Source: Leptospira yanagawae serovar Saopaulo str. Sao Paulo = ATCC 700523 (lineage in GTDB: Bacteria > Spirochaetota > Leptospiria > Leptospirales > Leptospiraceae). Taken from it: DNA of 64,000 nt. Both the position numbers and the translations under genes were made by a program. The stretch covers positions 62,001-126,000 of the forward strand of contig NZ_AOGX02000016.1 of the NCBI RefSeq assembly GCF_000332475.2, given 5' to 3'. Below are positions 25,027 to 34,121 of the stretch, piece by piece. The notes below the pieces were generated by a model that was not told the DNA's origin, searched no databases, and was given only the letters and a program-made list of their open reading frames with translations. How positions within the stretch are numbered: the stretch's first letter is position 1; each line of letters begins with the position of its first letter.

Positions 25027-25947
25027 ATGGAAAGGAAACAAATTCTAGCGGCCTCAATTTCAATCGTACTATTCGTACTTTCACTAACCAATTGTAAAAC
25101 CAAATCAGACTCGGACGAAGAGAACTTACTCTTGTTAGCTGCCGTGGCCAGCCAACGAGTTTGTGCCAATTCTACATTTACCGGGACCACGGTAGTCAAC
25201 TCCACTGCCACCTTAGATACCAATACAGATTGCATCACAGGCATGACATCCTCCATGTCCTCTGACCTCCCTGCCTGGATCCGAAACAATTTTAAATGTG
25301 CAGTTGGTTCTGTTTCTGGCAGTAATTATGTGTTCCGTTCACAAAATATTCCAAATAACAAAAGTTATTATTTTGGTAGCAATTCACCGATGTATGAAGC
25401 ATTGGGTGCGGGTCAAAAATCAGCGGGAAATAACCAAATCTCATCTCAGTGTTTAGTGTATTCTATCCCAAGTTCCCCTTCAGAGAAACTAACCAACAAA
25501 ACAGGGACACAAAGTGGCTACGTTTCGGTTGGGATCACAGTGAACGGACTTGCGATTTTTAATAATGCAGCTGCTCCAGGCGATACACTTGCTTCAGAAG
25601 TACAAACTTTTGATCAGAAAAATGGGCATCCACAAAGTTCTGGGGTATACCACCACCACTCCCAACCAAAAAATGTTTCGGAAGATGATTCAAAACTCAT
25701 TGGAGTACTTTTAGATGGATTTCCTGTTTATGGACTAAAATGTGACAACAATACTTCTACAACTGCTGACGATGACGCACCGGGAGTAGTCGGACCTTCC
25801 CTTGATTCCAACCATGGTCATATAGCAAATACACTCTTATTCCCTGGCGGTATTTACCATTACCATTATGCAAGTGATGTTACTGCTGGTACCAATACCC
25901 TCATTGGCTCACAATTCCATGGCACTCCTGGGACTGTTTCCAACTAA
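25027..25947 (+). CDS. YHYH-domain lipoprotein
   Basis: A 306-residue predicted lipoprotein (signal ending LSLTNC). The second half holds the YHYH domain: GVYHHHSQP, LIGVLLDGFPVYGLKC, SNHGHI and GGIYHYHYASD. The dense His/Tyr clusters and conserved Gly suggest a metal-binding site, and YHYH proteins are found in exported contexts in many bacteria without a settled function. The preceding mature region contains several Cys (CANSTF, DCITG, KCAVG, QCLVYS). The gene overlaps the next one by 29 bases; with the SCO1 gene they form a three-lipoprotein operon. Confidence 0.85.
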   Translation: MERKQILAASISIVLFVLSLTNCKTKSDSDEENLLLLAAVASQRVCANSTFTGTTVVNSTATLDTNTDCITGMTSSMSSDLPAWIRNNFKCAVGSVSGSNYVFRSQNIPNNKSYYFGSNSPMYEALGAGQKSAGNNQISSQCLVYSIPSSPSEKLTNKTGTQSGYVSVGITVNGLAIFNNAAAPGDTLASEVQTFDQKNGHPQSSGVYHHHSQPKNVSEDDSKLIGVLLDGFPVYGLKCDNNTSTTADDDAPGVVGPSLDSNHGHIANTLLFPGGIYHYHYASDVTAGTNTLIGSQFHGTPGTVSN

Positions 25948-26569
25948 AACTCGTTTGGAACGTTTCTCTTTCTCAGTATTCTTTTTTGGCCTTCTCCTTT
26001 GTTTGTCTTGTGCCAAACAAAGGGTAGAAGTGGGAAACAAAGATTTATCCGAAGATCAAAACCACTTCCTCCTCTACAAGGGAGAACGGTTTACTGGGAT
26101 TTTGGTCGCTGAAAATGCAATTCTTTCCGAGACGTACGAAACCGAATATTACAAAGGGGCACCTCATGGAGATTATACGGTAAAATCCTACAATGGAACG
26201 ATTTTAGAATCTCGTTATATACGGTATGGGCAAAAACATGGAAAACACAAACTGTATTTTCCCAATGGAACACTCAGACAAAGTTCTGAATTTGAGAATG
26301 GAATTCCAGTTGGCGAACACATCGAATACTTCGACAACGGGCAGATGTCTACCTACCAAACCTTTTTTCCCGGTGGCAAACCCAAACAGGTGAAAAAATG
26401 GAACAAACGTGGACAAATTTATTTAAACCATGTATTTTTAGAATCGGGGGAAAGTTTTGGAAGGCCAGGCAGTAAACTCTGTGAACCCATCCCATACGAT
26501 GGTTTGATTCAAACGAAAACTGACGATTTTTATCCCACCACCAAACAAACACCAGTCGAAAATCGGTAA
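25919..26569 (+). CDS. MORN-repeat (YwqK-like) lipoprotein
   Basis: A 216-residue predicted lipoprotein with the signal ending LLLCLSC. Repeats of 20-23 residues are visible: YYKGAPHGDYTVKSYNG, YGQKHGKHKLYFPNGTL, FENGIPVGEHIEYFDNGQM and FFPGGKPKQVKKWNKRGQ, the YwqK/MORN-type pattern of G-x-x-x-G-x-x-x-x-Y-x-x-G-x. These domains are beta-hairpin scaffolds, often surface-exposed or membrane-associated. Database names that call such proteins antitoxins have no support here. The ATG at 25919 gives a normal signal peptide and a 29-base overlap with the YHYH gene. Confidence 0.78.
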   Translation: MALLGLFPTKTRLERFSFSVFFFGLLLCLSCAKQRVEVGNKDLSEDQNHFLLYKGERFTGILVAENAILSETYETEYYKGAPHGDYTVKSYNGTILESRYIRYGQKHGKHKLYFPNGTLRQSSEFENGIPVGEHIEYFDNGQMSTYQTFFPGGKPKQVKKWNKRGQIYLNHVFLESGESFGRPGSKLCEPIPYDGLIQTKTDDFYPTTKQTPVENR

Positions 26570-26577
26570 ACTAAATC

Positions 26578-27282
26578 ATGTTTCCAAAAATCCAAACTTC
26601 AGTCATCAAATTGTTTTTGCCATTGGAAAAGAAAAAAATCCTCATTTGCTTCCTTGGAATTGGTTTGGTCTTTGTTTCATGCCAAAAGGAAAATTCACTT
26701 CCAAACACCCATGTTTTGCCTTATTTTTCGGGAAAAGATTTTGATCCAGTTTGGCCCAAAGATCCAAATGAAAATTCTGATTTGAAACAAATCCCAAATG
26801 CATTCACACTCACAAACCATTTGGGGAAATCGATTGTACTAAATGAAATTTCACCAAATCCGAGTTTGGTTGTCTTTTTTTATGCCACTTGCCGCGGGAT
26901 TTGCCCCCTCATCACAAAAAATATGATCCAAATCCAACCAACTTTGGCAGAGTTCCCTAAATTAGAAATCCATTCCATCTCGATCAATCCTAAAGAAGAC
27001 AGTACTGAAGTACTATCGAATTATAGAAAACTGTATAAAATCCAAAATCCCAATTGGTCTTTTTTCACAGGTGATGCAAATTCCATTGAATCATTTGCGA
27101 AAGACACATGTGGTGCAGAAGTGGAAGGATTTTCATTAGAAAAAAACAAATATGAATTTGTTCATACGGAAAATATCTTTTTGTTTGATGAAAAAAAATA
27201 CTTACGTGGGATTTACAGAGCCAAAGGTACTGGTGACATACAACGATTAGTCTCTGACCTTAGGATCCTCACCAAAAAATAG
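26578..27282 (+). CDS. SCO1/SenC/PrrC-family lipoprotein
   Basis: A 234-residue thioredoxin-fold protein anchored by a lipoprotein signal (GLVFVSC). The copper/redox motif CRGIC (CxxxC) follows VVFFYATC, and the distal His ligand is present in FVHTENIFLFD. SCO proteins deliver copper to, or reduce cysteines of, the CuA site of cytochrome c oxidase, or act as thiol-disulfide proteins. It starts 8 bases after the MORN gene. No oxidase subunits lie in this window, so the target is elsewhere. Confidence 0.9.
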   Translation: MFPKIQTSVIKLFLPLEKKKILICFLGIGLVFVSCQKENSLPNTHVLPYFSGKDFDPVWPKDPNENSDLKQIPNAFTLTNHLGKSIVLNEISPNPSLVVFFYATCRGICPLITKNMIQIQPTLAEFPKLEIHSISINPKEDSTEVLSNYRKLYKIQNPNWSFFTGDANSIESFAKDTCGAEVEGFSLEKNKYEFVHTENIFLFDEKKYLRGIYRAKGTGDIQRLVSDLRILTKK

Positions 27283-27407
27283 TTTAGGTTTAGATTTTAC
27301 ATGAATGGCAATAACATAATTTTAGCCAAATTTTCATATCTAATTCATTAGAATGATGTAAATTCCCACTGAGTGTTAACCCAAATGGGAAATTCGTAGT
27401 GTTCTAC

Positions 27408-28169
27408 TTAGTTTTTGATTTTGTATCCTGTGCGAAAGATAAGCCAAGTCACAAACAAACAAAGTGACAAAAATACCAAAATCATTGTGATACTCACAGA
27501 CAAAGCAACATCTGCTCGTTCAAAGAAGCTATACCGAAATCCACTCACTAAATAAAGCACGGGATTGAACATACTGATTTTTTGCCAAAAACTTGGTAAC
27601 ATTTGGATGGAATAAAAACTCCCCCCAAGAAAAACAAGAGGAGTGATCACAAGCATGGGGATCATTTGTAATTTTTCGAAACTATCTGCCCAAATCCCAA
27701 TCACAAATCCAAACAAACTAAAACTAATGCATGTTAATACAAGAAAAAATACCATTAAAAACGGATGATCGATTCGAATGGGAACAAAAAAAGATGCAGT
27801 GATGAGCATTAGTACCCCAAGCATCAAAGATTTTGTGGCCGCTGCTCCCACATACCCGATCACAACTTCCCACATGGTCACAGGGGCCGAAAGGATTTCA
27901 TAAATGGTTCCATTAAATTTAGGAAAATAAATTCCAAAGGATGCATTGGAGATACTTTCCGTGAGTAGTGACAACATCACAAGTCCTGGAACAATGAAAC
28001 TTCCATAATGTATGCCATCGATTTCTTGGATACGAGAACCAATGGCAGAACCAAAAACAATGAAATACAATGATGTAGAAAGTACAGGAGAAGCAATACT
28101 TTGCAAGAGAGTACGAAATGTACGAGCCATTTCAAATCGGTAAATCGCTTGGATTGCAAAAAAATTCAT
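27408..28169 (-). CDS. ABC-2 type transporter permease
   Basis: A 253-residue integral membrane protein with six hydrophobic segments and the ABC-2 layout (N-terminal cytoplasmic helix, then [16 protein letters not shown], later [20 protein letters not shown], the typical PLxFLxG segment before the last helices). It forms an exporter with the upstream ATPase gene, which overlaps it by 4 bases (ATGA). Substrate unknown; relatives include polyketide, drug and lipopolysaccharide exporters. Confidence 0.9.
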   Translation of the reverse strand: MNFFAIQAIYRFEMARTFRTLLQSIASPVLSTSLYFIVFGSAIGSRIQEIDGIHYGSFIVPGLVMLSLLTESISNASFGIYFPKFNGTIYEILSAPVTMWEVVIGYVGAAATKSLMLGVLMLITASFFVPIRIDHPFLMVFFLVLTCISFSLFGFVIGIWADSFEKLQMIPMLVITPLVFLGGSFYSIQMLPSFWQKISMFNPVLYLVSGFRYSFFERADVALSVSITMILVFLSLCLFVTWLIFRTGYKIKN

Positions 28170-29092
28170 ACTGACTCCTGTAATAATTGAACAAAAATTT
28201 CTTCTAAACTACTTTGTTTTGTACTCAAATCACTGAATTGGATTTTTTCTTTTTTAAGATCATCAAGTAGTTTTGTGATCACACTGCTATCATCCGAACG
28301 ATCATAAGTAAATACAAAGGCAGTATTGTTATCAGTAAGTTCTAATTTGTATTTAGATAACGATTTAGGGAGTGATTTGATCGATTTTTTTAACTCAATC
28401 CGCAGTTGTTTGGTTCCCAATTGTTTCATCAGTTTGTCTTTGTTTTCGGTAAGGAAAATTTCTCCTTTTCGGATCACAGAGATTCGATCCGCAATGGATT
28501 CTGCCTCTTCAATGTAATGTGTGGTTAAGATAATTGTGACACCCTCTTTACGAAGGGACTCCACAATTTTCCACATATCTTTTCTGAGTTCTACGTCCAC
28601 ACCGGCACTTGGCTCATCCAAAAACAAAATTCTTGGCTCGTGTGACAATGCTTTGGCGATGAGAACTCTACGTTTCATTCCACCAGACAAAGTCATGATC
28701 CGTTGGTCTTTTTTGTCCCAAAGGGAAAGGGATTTTAATACTTCTTCTATATAACTTGGATTTGCTGGTTTTCCATACAAACCTCTTGTAAAACTTACAC
28801 TCGCCCAAACCGTTTCAAATGCATGGACGCTGAGCTCTTGGGGCACAAGGCCAATGAGGGATCTTGTTTTTTTGAAATCATGAATGATATCATATCCATC
28901 CACATTCACCTCACCAGAACTCGGTGAGACAATCCCACAAATCAAATTGATAAGCGTTGTTTTCCCGGCACCATTTGGTCCAAGAAGGGCATGGATTTCC
29001 CCTTCTTTCACTTCCCAATTCACTTGGTTTAGGGCTTGGAATCCATTCTCATAAGACTTAGAAACTTGTTTTACAGTTAGGATTGGTTTCAA
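28166..29092 (-). CDS. ABC transporter ATP-binding protein
   Basis: A 308-residue ATPase for the adjacent permease. Walker [10 protein letters not shown] (about residues 39-47), Q-loop VPQEL, signature LSGGMKRR, Walker [14 protein letters not shown] and the H-loop TTHY are intact, so it should be active. The C-terminal 80 residues form the usual accessory domain of ABC-2 exporter ATPases. Start and stop overlap neighbours by 4 bases on both sides, making a tight three-gene operon with the ABC-F gene. Confidence 0.94.
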   Translation of the reverse strand: MKPILTVKQVSKSYENGFQALNQVNWEVKEGEIHALLGPNGAGKTTLINLICGIVSPSSGEVNVDGYDIIHDFKKTRSLIGLVPQELSVHAFETVWASVSFTRGLYGKPANPSYIEEVLKSLSLWDKKDQRIMTLSGGMKRRVLIAKALSHEPRILFLDEPSAGVDVELRKDMWKIVESLRKEGVTIILTTHYIEEAESIADRISVIRKGEIFLTENKDKLMKQLGTKQLRIELKKSIKSLPKSLSKYKLELTDNNTAFVFTYDRSDDSSVITKLLDDLKKEKIQFSDLSTKQSSLEEIFVQLLQESV

Positions 29093-30585
29093 ACGGTTTC
29101 ATCCTTCCAGCCAATGTCTGAGAGGAAGTCGTCATAACCACCATCGTAGACAAAAACTCGGTCATCATCGAATACTATTAGTTTTGTCGCCACAGCGCGC
29201 AAGTGCATTTCGTTGTGGGTGACCATAATGACAGAACCATCGAAGTTATCAATCGCCTCGATGAGTGAGTCACAGGACTGCATATCCAAGTGGTTTGTCG
29301 GTTCGTCTAAGTAAAGTAAGTGGCAAGGTGTTACTAAAATTTTACCAAGTAAAACTCTACTTTTTTCTCCCCCTGATAGGACTTTGATTTTTTTTAAGGC
29401 CAAGTCTTCCGAAAACATCAAACCACCCGCAATGTTACGAGCCTTACCTTCGGAACAATTGGGATCGGCGCTCATAATTTCCTGAACGACAGTGTTTGCT
29501 TCTGTCATATTCAGTTTGTTTGTTTGTCCAAAATACCCTTCTTTTAGGATGGGGTGTTTCTTCACCTCACCAGTAACGGGATTTAGTTCTCCCGCAATGA
29601 GTTTGAGTAATGTAGATTTTCCTTTTCCGTTTTTCCCAATGATACAAATCCGATCTTCCGGACCCACACTGATGGAAAAATTTTCAAATAAAAAGGGAGA
29701 CTTTCCATCATACGAAAATGAAACGTCTTCTACACTTAACATCTGGTTGGCGGAGAATGGAGCACTGTTAAAATACAATTCCATATCTTCAATCGTATCA
29801 AGTGCTTTCATTTCACCCTGTTTTTCTAATTTTTTAACACGGGATTGGGTCCGGCTTGCAAAACTTGCTTTTGCTTTGAACTTGGCGATGAACATTTCTT
29901 CTTGTTTTCGTTTTTTCGCTTCGTTTAACCTAGTTTTTTCGTAAATTTCTTCCGCTTGGTTGATTTGGGTGTATAACTTTTCTGTATCACCTTGTACTTT
30001 GATGGCTTTTGTACGATGGATGGCAACAGTATGTGTCACAACACTATCCATAAAACTTCTATCGTGTGTGATGAGGATGATTTCCCCTTCCCATTCGCGA
30101 AGGAACTCCTCTAACCAACGTATGGTGACAATATCCAAATAGTTGTTTGGTTCATCTAAGATGAGCATGTCAGGGGCAGATACAAGGAGTTTTGCCAGGT
30201 TCATTCGGATTTGGTAACCACCAGAAAATTCATTAGGGCTTCGTTCCATATCCCCTTCCGAAAATCCAAGTCCAAACAATATCCGTTCTACCTTCCAAGT
30301 TTCATATTCATCCCCTTCTGGCAATCCAAGAGCACATTCTTCTAACACGGTTGGTTTTGTGAAGACCAAGTGTTGTTCCAAGTGTCCAATGCGGTATCCT
30401 TTGGGGATGGTGATATTACCAGAGTCAGGTTCTGTTTTTCCTAAAATGATTTGAACGAGTGTTGATTTCCCGTGACCGTTACGGCCCACGAGGCCCACTC
30501 TTTCTCCACGATTAACACTGAATTGTAAGTCATCGAATAAAACTTTGCCGTTGAATTGTTTGTTTAAGCCAGATATTTTGATCAT
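29089..30585 (-). CDS. ABC-F family ATPase
   Basis: A 498-residue soluble protein with two ABC domains and no membrane segment. The first has [17 protein letters not shown] and [12 protein letters not shown]; the second has [17 protein letters not shown] and [12 protein letters not shown]. The linker between them (about residues 230-290) is a charged helical P-site tRNA interaction motif ([20 protein letters not shown]). ABC-F proteins act on the ribosome in translation or antibiotic resistance. The internal ATG at 30585 matches the usual start [11 protein letters not shown]; an upstream reading would add 10 residues. It heads the operon with the exporter. Confidence 0.93.
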   Translation of the reverse strand: MIKISGLNKQFNGKVLFDDLQFSVNRGERVGLVGRNGHGKSTLVQIILGKTEPDSGNITIPKGYRIGHLEQHLVFTKPTVLEECALGLPEGDEYETWKVERILFGLGFSEGDMERSPNEFSGGYQIRMNLAKLLVSAPDMLILDEPNNYLDIVTIRWLEEFLREWEGEIILITHDRSFMDSVVTHTVAIHRTKAIKVQGDTEKLYTQINQAEEIYEKTRLNEAKKRKQEEMFIAKFKAKASFASRTQSRVKKLEKQGEMKALDTIEDMELYFNSAPFSANQMLSVEDVSFSYDGKSPFLFENFSISVGPEDRICIIGKNGKGKSTLLKLIAGELNPVTGEVKKHPILKEGYFGQTNKLNMTEANTVVQEIMSADPNCSEGKARNIAGGLMFSEDLALKKIKVLSGGEKSRVLLGKILVTPCHLLYLDEPTNHLDMQSCDSLIEAIDNFDGSVIMVTHNEMHLRAVATKLIVFDDDRVFVYDGGYDDFLSDIGWKDETV

Positions 30586-30772
30586 ATAATTTCCGAAGGG
30601 AGAGTCGAGATACAACCAAGATGCAAATAGGTTCCGAAAGGACGAGTAGAAAGAATTGAAACCAAACAGGTTTTTGAAGGAATTCTGATGAAAATTTTGA
30701 CATAATTTGATAAGAGATGAAGTGCGCTGATTATGAACTTTTTTTCGACCCCTTCGAAACCGAAACTGTACT

Positions 30773-31522
30773 GTGCGAACTTTTCTTTTTTATGTTTTAG
30801 GAGGCCTTTGTTTATTTTGGGGGAGCCGTACACATTCCAATGGTAATTTGCAGGTTGCTTTCGGTGCAGAAGAAAATTACCTCCTTGTTCGTTCCCTAGA
30901 CTCTAGTATCATCCATTTAGGAACCGCAGAAGAAAAACTAGAATATAGAGACATCATTGATGAATACCTAAAATTCAAAAGTTTACACATCCAAGGAAAA
31001 TATGGAGATGCTTACTTAGCCGTACGTTCCACACAATTCAAACTCATCCAACTTTACGACAAAATCCTTACAAAAAACATAACACTAGTTCGTAGTGAAC
31101 TCGAGTTACTCGGTAGAAAATCAAGAGACAAAGAAAAAACACAAACCAAAGCTTTTTTGCGATTAGCGCTGCGAGATGTGAGCGAAGCGGAACAAAAATT
31201 AGTGATGGCGAGAAATATGCGTCCTTACTTGTATCTTTTGAAACTAAGGGAAATGTTATTTGCTCTTAAAATTTTAAAACATGCAGGGAAATTCGTGATC
31301 TTTCTCAATTTGTTACATGATGGCCAATTCATGGATTCTATCGAGTTTTATGATTTTGATACAATTGAATCGGAACTCATCCGTGGGTTTGGGAAAAATT
31401 CCAAACTACTTGCATTGCATTATGACAATGCATTTTTACCTTTTGGTGAAGAAAGCATTTACGAAGACAAAATGACAAATTTTAAAATCCAAACCATCAA
31501 ACAAAAAGATAACCTCAGATAA
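30773..31522 (+). CDS. exported hypothetical protein
   Basis: A 249-residue protein beginning with a signal peptide ([20 protein letters not shown]). The mature part is helical, with TPR-like spacing ([39 protein letters not shown]) but no clear repeats. The start is GTG. No family recognised; likely a periplasmic protein. Divergent from the ABC-F operon across 187 bases in which I see no clear sites. Confidence 0.62.
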   Translation: MRTFLFYVLGGLCLFWGSRTHSNGNLQVAFGAEENYLLVRSLDSSIIHLGTAEEKLEYRDIIDEYLKFKSLHIQGKYGDAYLAVRSTQFKLIQLYDKILTKNITLVRSELELLGRKSRDKEKTQTKAFLRLALRDVSEAEQKLVMARNMRPYLYLLKLREMLFALKILKHAGKFVIFLNLLHDGQFMDSIEFYDFDTIESELIRGFGKNSKLLALHYDNAFLPFGEESIYEDKMTNFKIQTIKQKDNLR

Positions 31523-31574
31523 AAGTTTCCCATTGCGATTTGAGAATTCATTTGATTTGGATTCTATTTATCCA

Positions 31575-32750
31575 TCAAGATTTTAATTGGATCAAATCAC
31601 GACCACGATTGGCTTTTTCTTTTGCTTCTTCGATTGTTTTCCCTAATGCCAAACTAACACCCATTCGTCGTTTTCCTTCTATTTCTGGTTTCCCAAAAAT
31701 TCGAATGTCAACGCCCGAAGTAGACAATGCTTCCTTTAATCCTACATACACAGGAGATTTCGTATTCCCTTCGAGTAAAATGGCAGAACTTGCAGCTGGA
31801 GTTTGAAAAATAAGTTCGGGGATCGGAAGTCCAAGCAAAGCACGGACATGTAGTGAAAACTCAGATACATTTTGAGAGATAAGAGTCACAAGTCCCGTAT
31901 CATGTGGCCTTGGAGATACTTCACTAAAGTACACTTCGTCCGATTTCACAAATAGTTCCACACCAAAAATACCAAACCCACCAAGTCCTGTTGTCACCTT
32001 TTCTGCAATTTGTTTCGCTTTCTCCAAGGCAGCTTCTGACATCGGTTGTGGCATCCAAGATTCCACATAATCTCCGTTCACTTGTCTATGCCCAATAGGA
32101 GGTAAAAAACTAGTACCACCAGTGTGGCGGATGGTAAGCAGGGTGATTTCAAAATCAAAAGGGATGAACTCTTCAATGATCATCTTTCCTTTACCTGTGC
32201 GCCCACCTGTTTGTCCGTATTCCCAAGCCTTCTTGGTATCAGCTTCCGTTTTGACTAAACTTTGTCCTTTTCCAGAAGAACTCATAATCGGTTTCACTAC
32301 ACAAGGAAAACCAATTGTATGGACTGCCTTTCTGAAATCTTCTTCGGTATCGGCAAAAAGGTACTTAGATGTTTTAAGACCCAATTCTTTTGCCACAAAG
32401 TTACGAATGCCTTCACGGTTCATGGTGAGATTCACTGCTTTGGCGCTGGGTATGATCTTAAATCCATTTTGTTCTAAAGATACAAGAGTCTCAGTATGGA
32501 TGGCTTCAATTTCGGGAACAACAAAATCAGGTTTTAACTCGCGTATGGTGGCTTCGAGTTCTTTTGGGTCGAGCATGTTGATGACACGGGATTCTTGTGC
32601 CACGAGCATGGCAGGCGCATTGGGATATCTGTCCACAGCAATGACGTGAACACCCAAACGATTGGCTTCAATCGCCACCTCTTTTCCGAGTTCGCCAGAA
32701 CCTAAAAGTAAAAGTTTTGTCGCATGTTTTGTAAAGGGTGTTCCTATCAT
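31575..32750 (-). CDS. purT: formate-dependent phosphoribosylglycinamide formyltransferase
   Basis: A 391-residue ATP-grasp enzyme of purine synthesis that makes formylglycinamide ribotide from GAR, formate and ATP. Signatures: N-terminal [35 protein letters not shown]-binding [21 protein letters not shown]-like [14 protein letters not shown], and the metal-binding FGVELFV and [11 protein letters not shown]. The length fits PurT (about 390). It acts in place of the folate-dependent PurN. Confidence 0.96.
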   Translation of the reverse strand: MIGTPFTKHATKLLLLGSGELGKEVAIEANRLGVHVIAVDRYPNAPAMLVAQESRVINMLDPKELEATIRELKPDFVVPEIEAIHTETLVSLEQNGFKIIPSAKAVNLTMNREGIRNFVAKELGLKTSKYLFADTEEDFRKAVHTIGFPCVVKPIMSSSGKGQSLVKTEADTKKAWEYGQTGGRTGKGKMIIEEFIPFDFEITLLTIRHTGGTSFLPPIGHRQVNGDYVESWMPQPMSEAALEKAKQIAEKVTTGLGGFGIFGVELFVKSDEVYFSEVSPRPHDTGLVTLISQNVSEFSLHVRALLGLPIPELIFQTPAASSAILLEGNTKSPVYVGLKEALSTSGVDIRIFGKPEIEGKRRMGVSLALGKTIEEAKEKANRGRDLIQLKS

Positions 32751-32795
32751 ATTCGCAAAGATGGAGACACCACAATCTACGACAAGAAAGAATCC

Positions 32796-33272
32796 TTACA
32801 TCAAATATCGTTTTCCCAGTTTGTCTCTTTGGTAAACATTGGCACCCATCCGAATGAGTAAATCGGAAACCTCACCAAGTCCATCAAAACTATTGGCGAT
32901 ATGTAAGGCTGTGACTCCATTTGGATCTGTTGCATTAGGATTCGCACCTGCGTAAAGTAAAATCTCCACTGCTTCGATATTTCCAACTTCTGTTGCTTTA
33001 TGTAAAGGATACAAACCCATGTTATCTGGCTCATCAGGATTTAACCCGATGGCAATCAATCGTTTTAAAAAATAGATATCTGTTGATTCCACAATCGCAA
33101 GGCCGAGTAATAGGGCTGATTCTGTTAAACAAACTTTTTTTAGTTCCAAATCTGAAATTAACAAATCGAAACTATCTTTGTCACCTCGGGTGATGGCAGA
33201 ACATAGACTGCGAAGTCTGATATTGGATTTTGATTTCCCTACGAAATCGATTATGTTTTGGATCATGCCCAT
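32796..33272 (-). CDS. ankyrin repeat protein
   Basis: A 158-residue soluble protein with about three ankyrin repeats in its C-terminal two thirds: NPDEPDNMGLYPLHKATEVG, AGANPNATDPNGVTALHIAN and MGANVYQRDKLGKRYL. The N-terminal 60 residues are helical and may be a degenerate repeat or cap. No signal peptide. Ankyrin domains bind proteins; the partner is unknown. It lies 6 bases downstream of the AraC-type regulator. Confidence 0.85.
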   Translation of the reverse strand: MGMIQNIIDFVGKSKSNIRLRSLCSAITRGDKDSFDLLISDLELKKVCLTESALLLGLAIVESTDIYFLKRLIAIGLNPDEPDNMGLYPLHKATEVGNIEAVEILLYAGANPNATDPNGVTALHIANSFDGLGEVSDLLIRMGANVYQRDKLGKRYLM

Positions 33273-33278
33273 ATCCTA

Positions 33279-34091
33279 TCACTCCTCCTTGGTCTTTCGC
33301 TTGTAAAAATGAGACATTTTTTCATATTCTGCAAACCAATCTTTTGGCATACTCCCCGAATTTCGTTTGAAATCGTTTGAAAAATGGGACTGATCAGCGT
33401 ATTCAAAATGATAGGCAAGGTCTGTTAAACGTAAGTGTGGATTGTTTGTTTGGTAATGATCTGGATTTCGTACAAGATCCAAAACACGATGAACAGAACG
33501 ATATTCGGATGGGTTCAGGCCAACGATTTCATGGAATTTACGTTCCAATTGTTTTCGAGTGATTCCCAGTTTTTTCGTAAGTGCGGTGATACTGGTTTTG
33601 GGATTTGTGAGTTCAATGAACGCAAAACGAACATAAGCTGGAATTTCAGCTGGTTTGCCAGGAAAGGAAGATAGAAATTCTGATAGGATTCTCATCACAA
33701 CTTCTTCCTTCATTTTAGAATTTCGTAATTCAGCAATCAAACCTTCATTCCATGGAATTTCAATAAATCGGTTTTTTAAATCCGCCCCTGGTCTCGAAAA
33801 CAAAGCATACATACCTGCTACATAAAAACGGATAGAAACCAAATTCAAATCAGATTGAGAGAGCACTCGCCATCTCCTTGTCTGAGGTCCAACCAAATGG
33901 ATTTTGGGTAACGAAAAGATTTCACCTGATTCAGTTTCTACTTCTGGTGGATCTCCTAAATGGAATACCATCTCACATTCGTAAGACGGTAAAATCCAAG
34001 GTAAATCGTTTGCCTTCACCTCCGTCCAAGTCCAAAACTCTTTTACAAAAGATTCGAAATGGGAAGGAGGTTTGAAAAACAAAATGTCCAA
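33279..34091 (-). CDS. AraC-family transcriptional regulator
   Basis: A 270-residue regulator. The C-terminal 100 residues hold two helix-turn-helix motifs: SITALTKKLGITRKQLERKF and LTDLAYHFEYADQSHFSNDF, followed by KRNSGSMPKDW, a typical AraC/XylS ending. The N-terminal 150 residues resemble the AraC-like DUF6597/cupin-type sensor found in many regulators (YECEMVFHLGDPP, HLVGPQTRRW). The start is TTG, with AGGA about 9 bases upstream. It is transcribed after copA with 30 bases between, and may or may not be part of the copper operon. Confidence 0.9.
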   Translation of the reverse strand: MDILFFKPPSHFESFVKEFWTWTEVKANDLPWILPSYECEMVFHLGDPPEVETESGEIFSLPKIHLVGPQTRRWRVLSQSDLNLVSIRFYVAGMYALFSRPGADLKNRFIEIPWNEGLIAELRNSKMKEEVVMRILSEFLSSFPGKPAEIPAYVRFAFIELTNPKTSITALTKKLGITRKQLERKFHEIVGLNPSEYRSVHRVLDLVRNPDHYQTNNPHLRLTDLAYHFEYADQSHFSNDFKRNSGSMPKDWFAEYEKMSHFYKRKTKEE

Positions 34092-34121
34092 AGATAGTTT
34101 CCTAATCTGTATTTTCTTTTT

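Noticed and set aside
25919..26569. Antitoxin, as YwqK-like proteins are sometimes named
   Set aside because: It is a lipoprotein with MORN-type repeats and has no toxin partner; the name has no support here.
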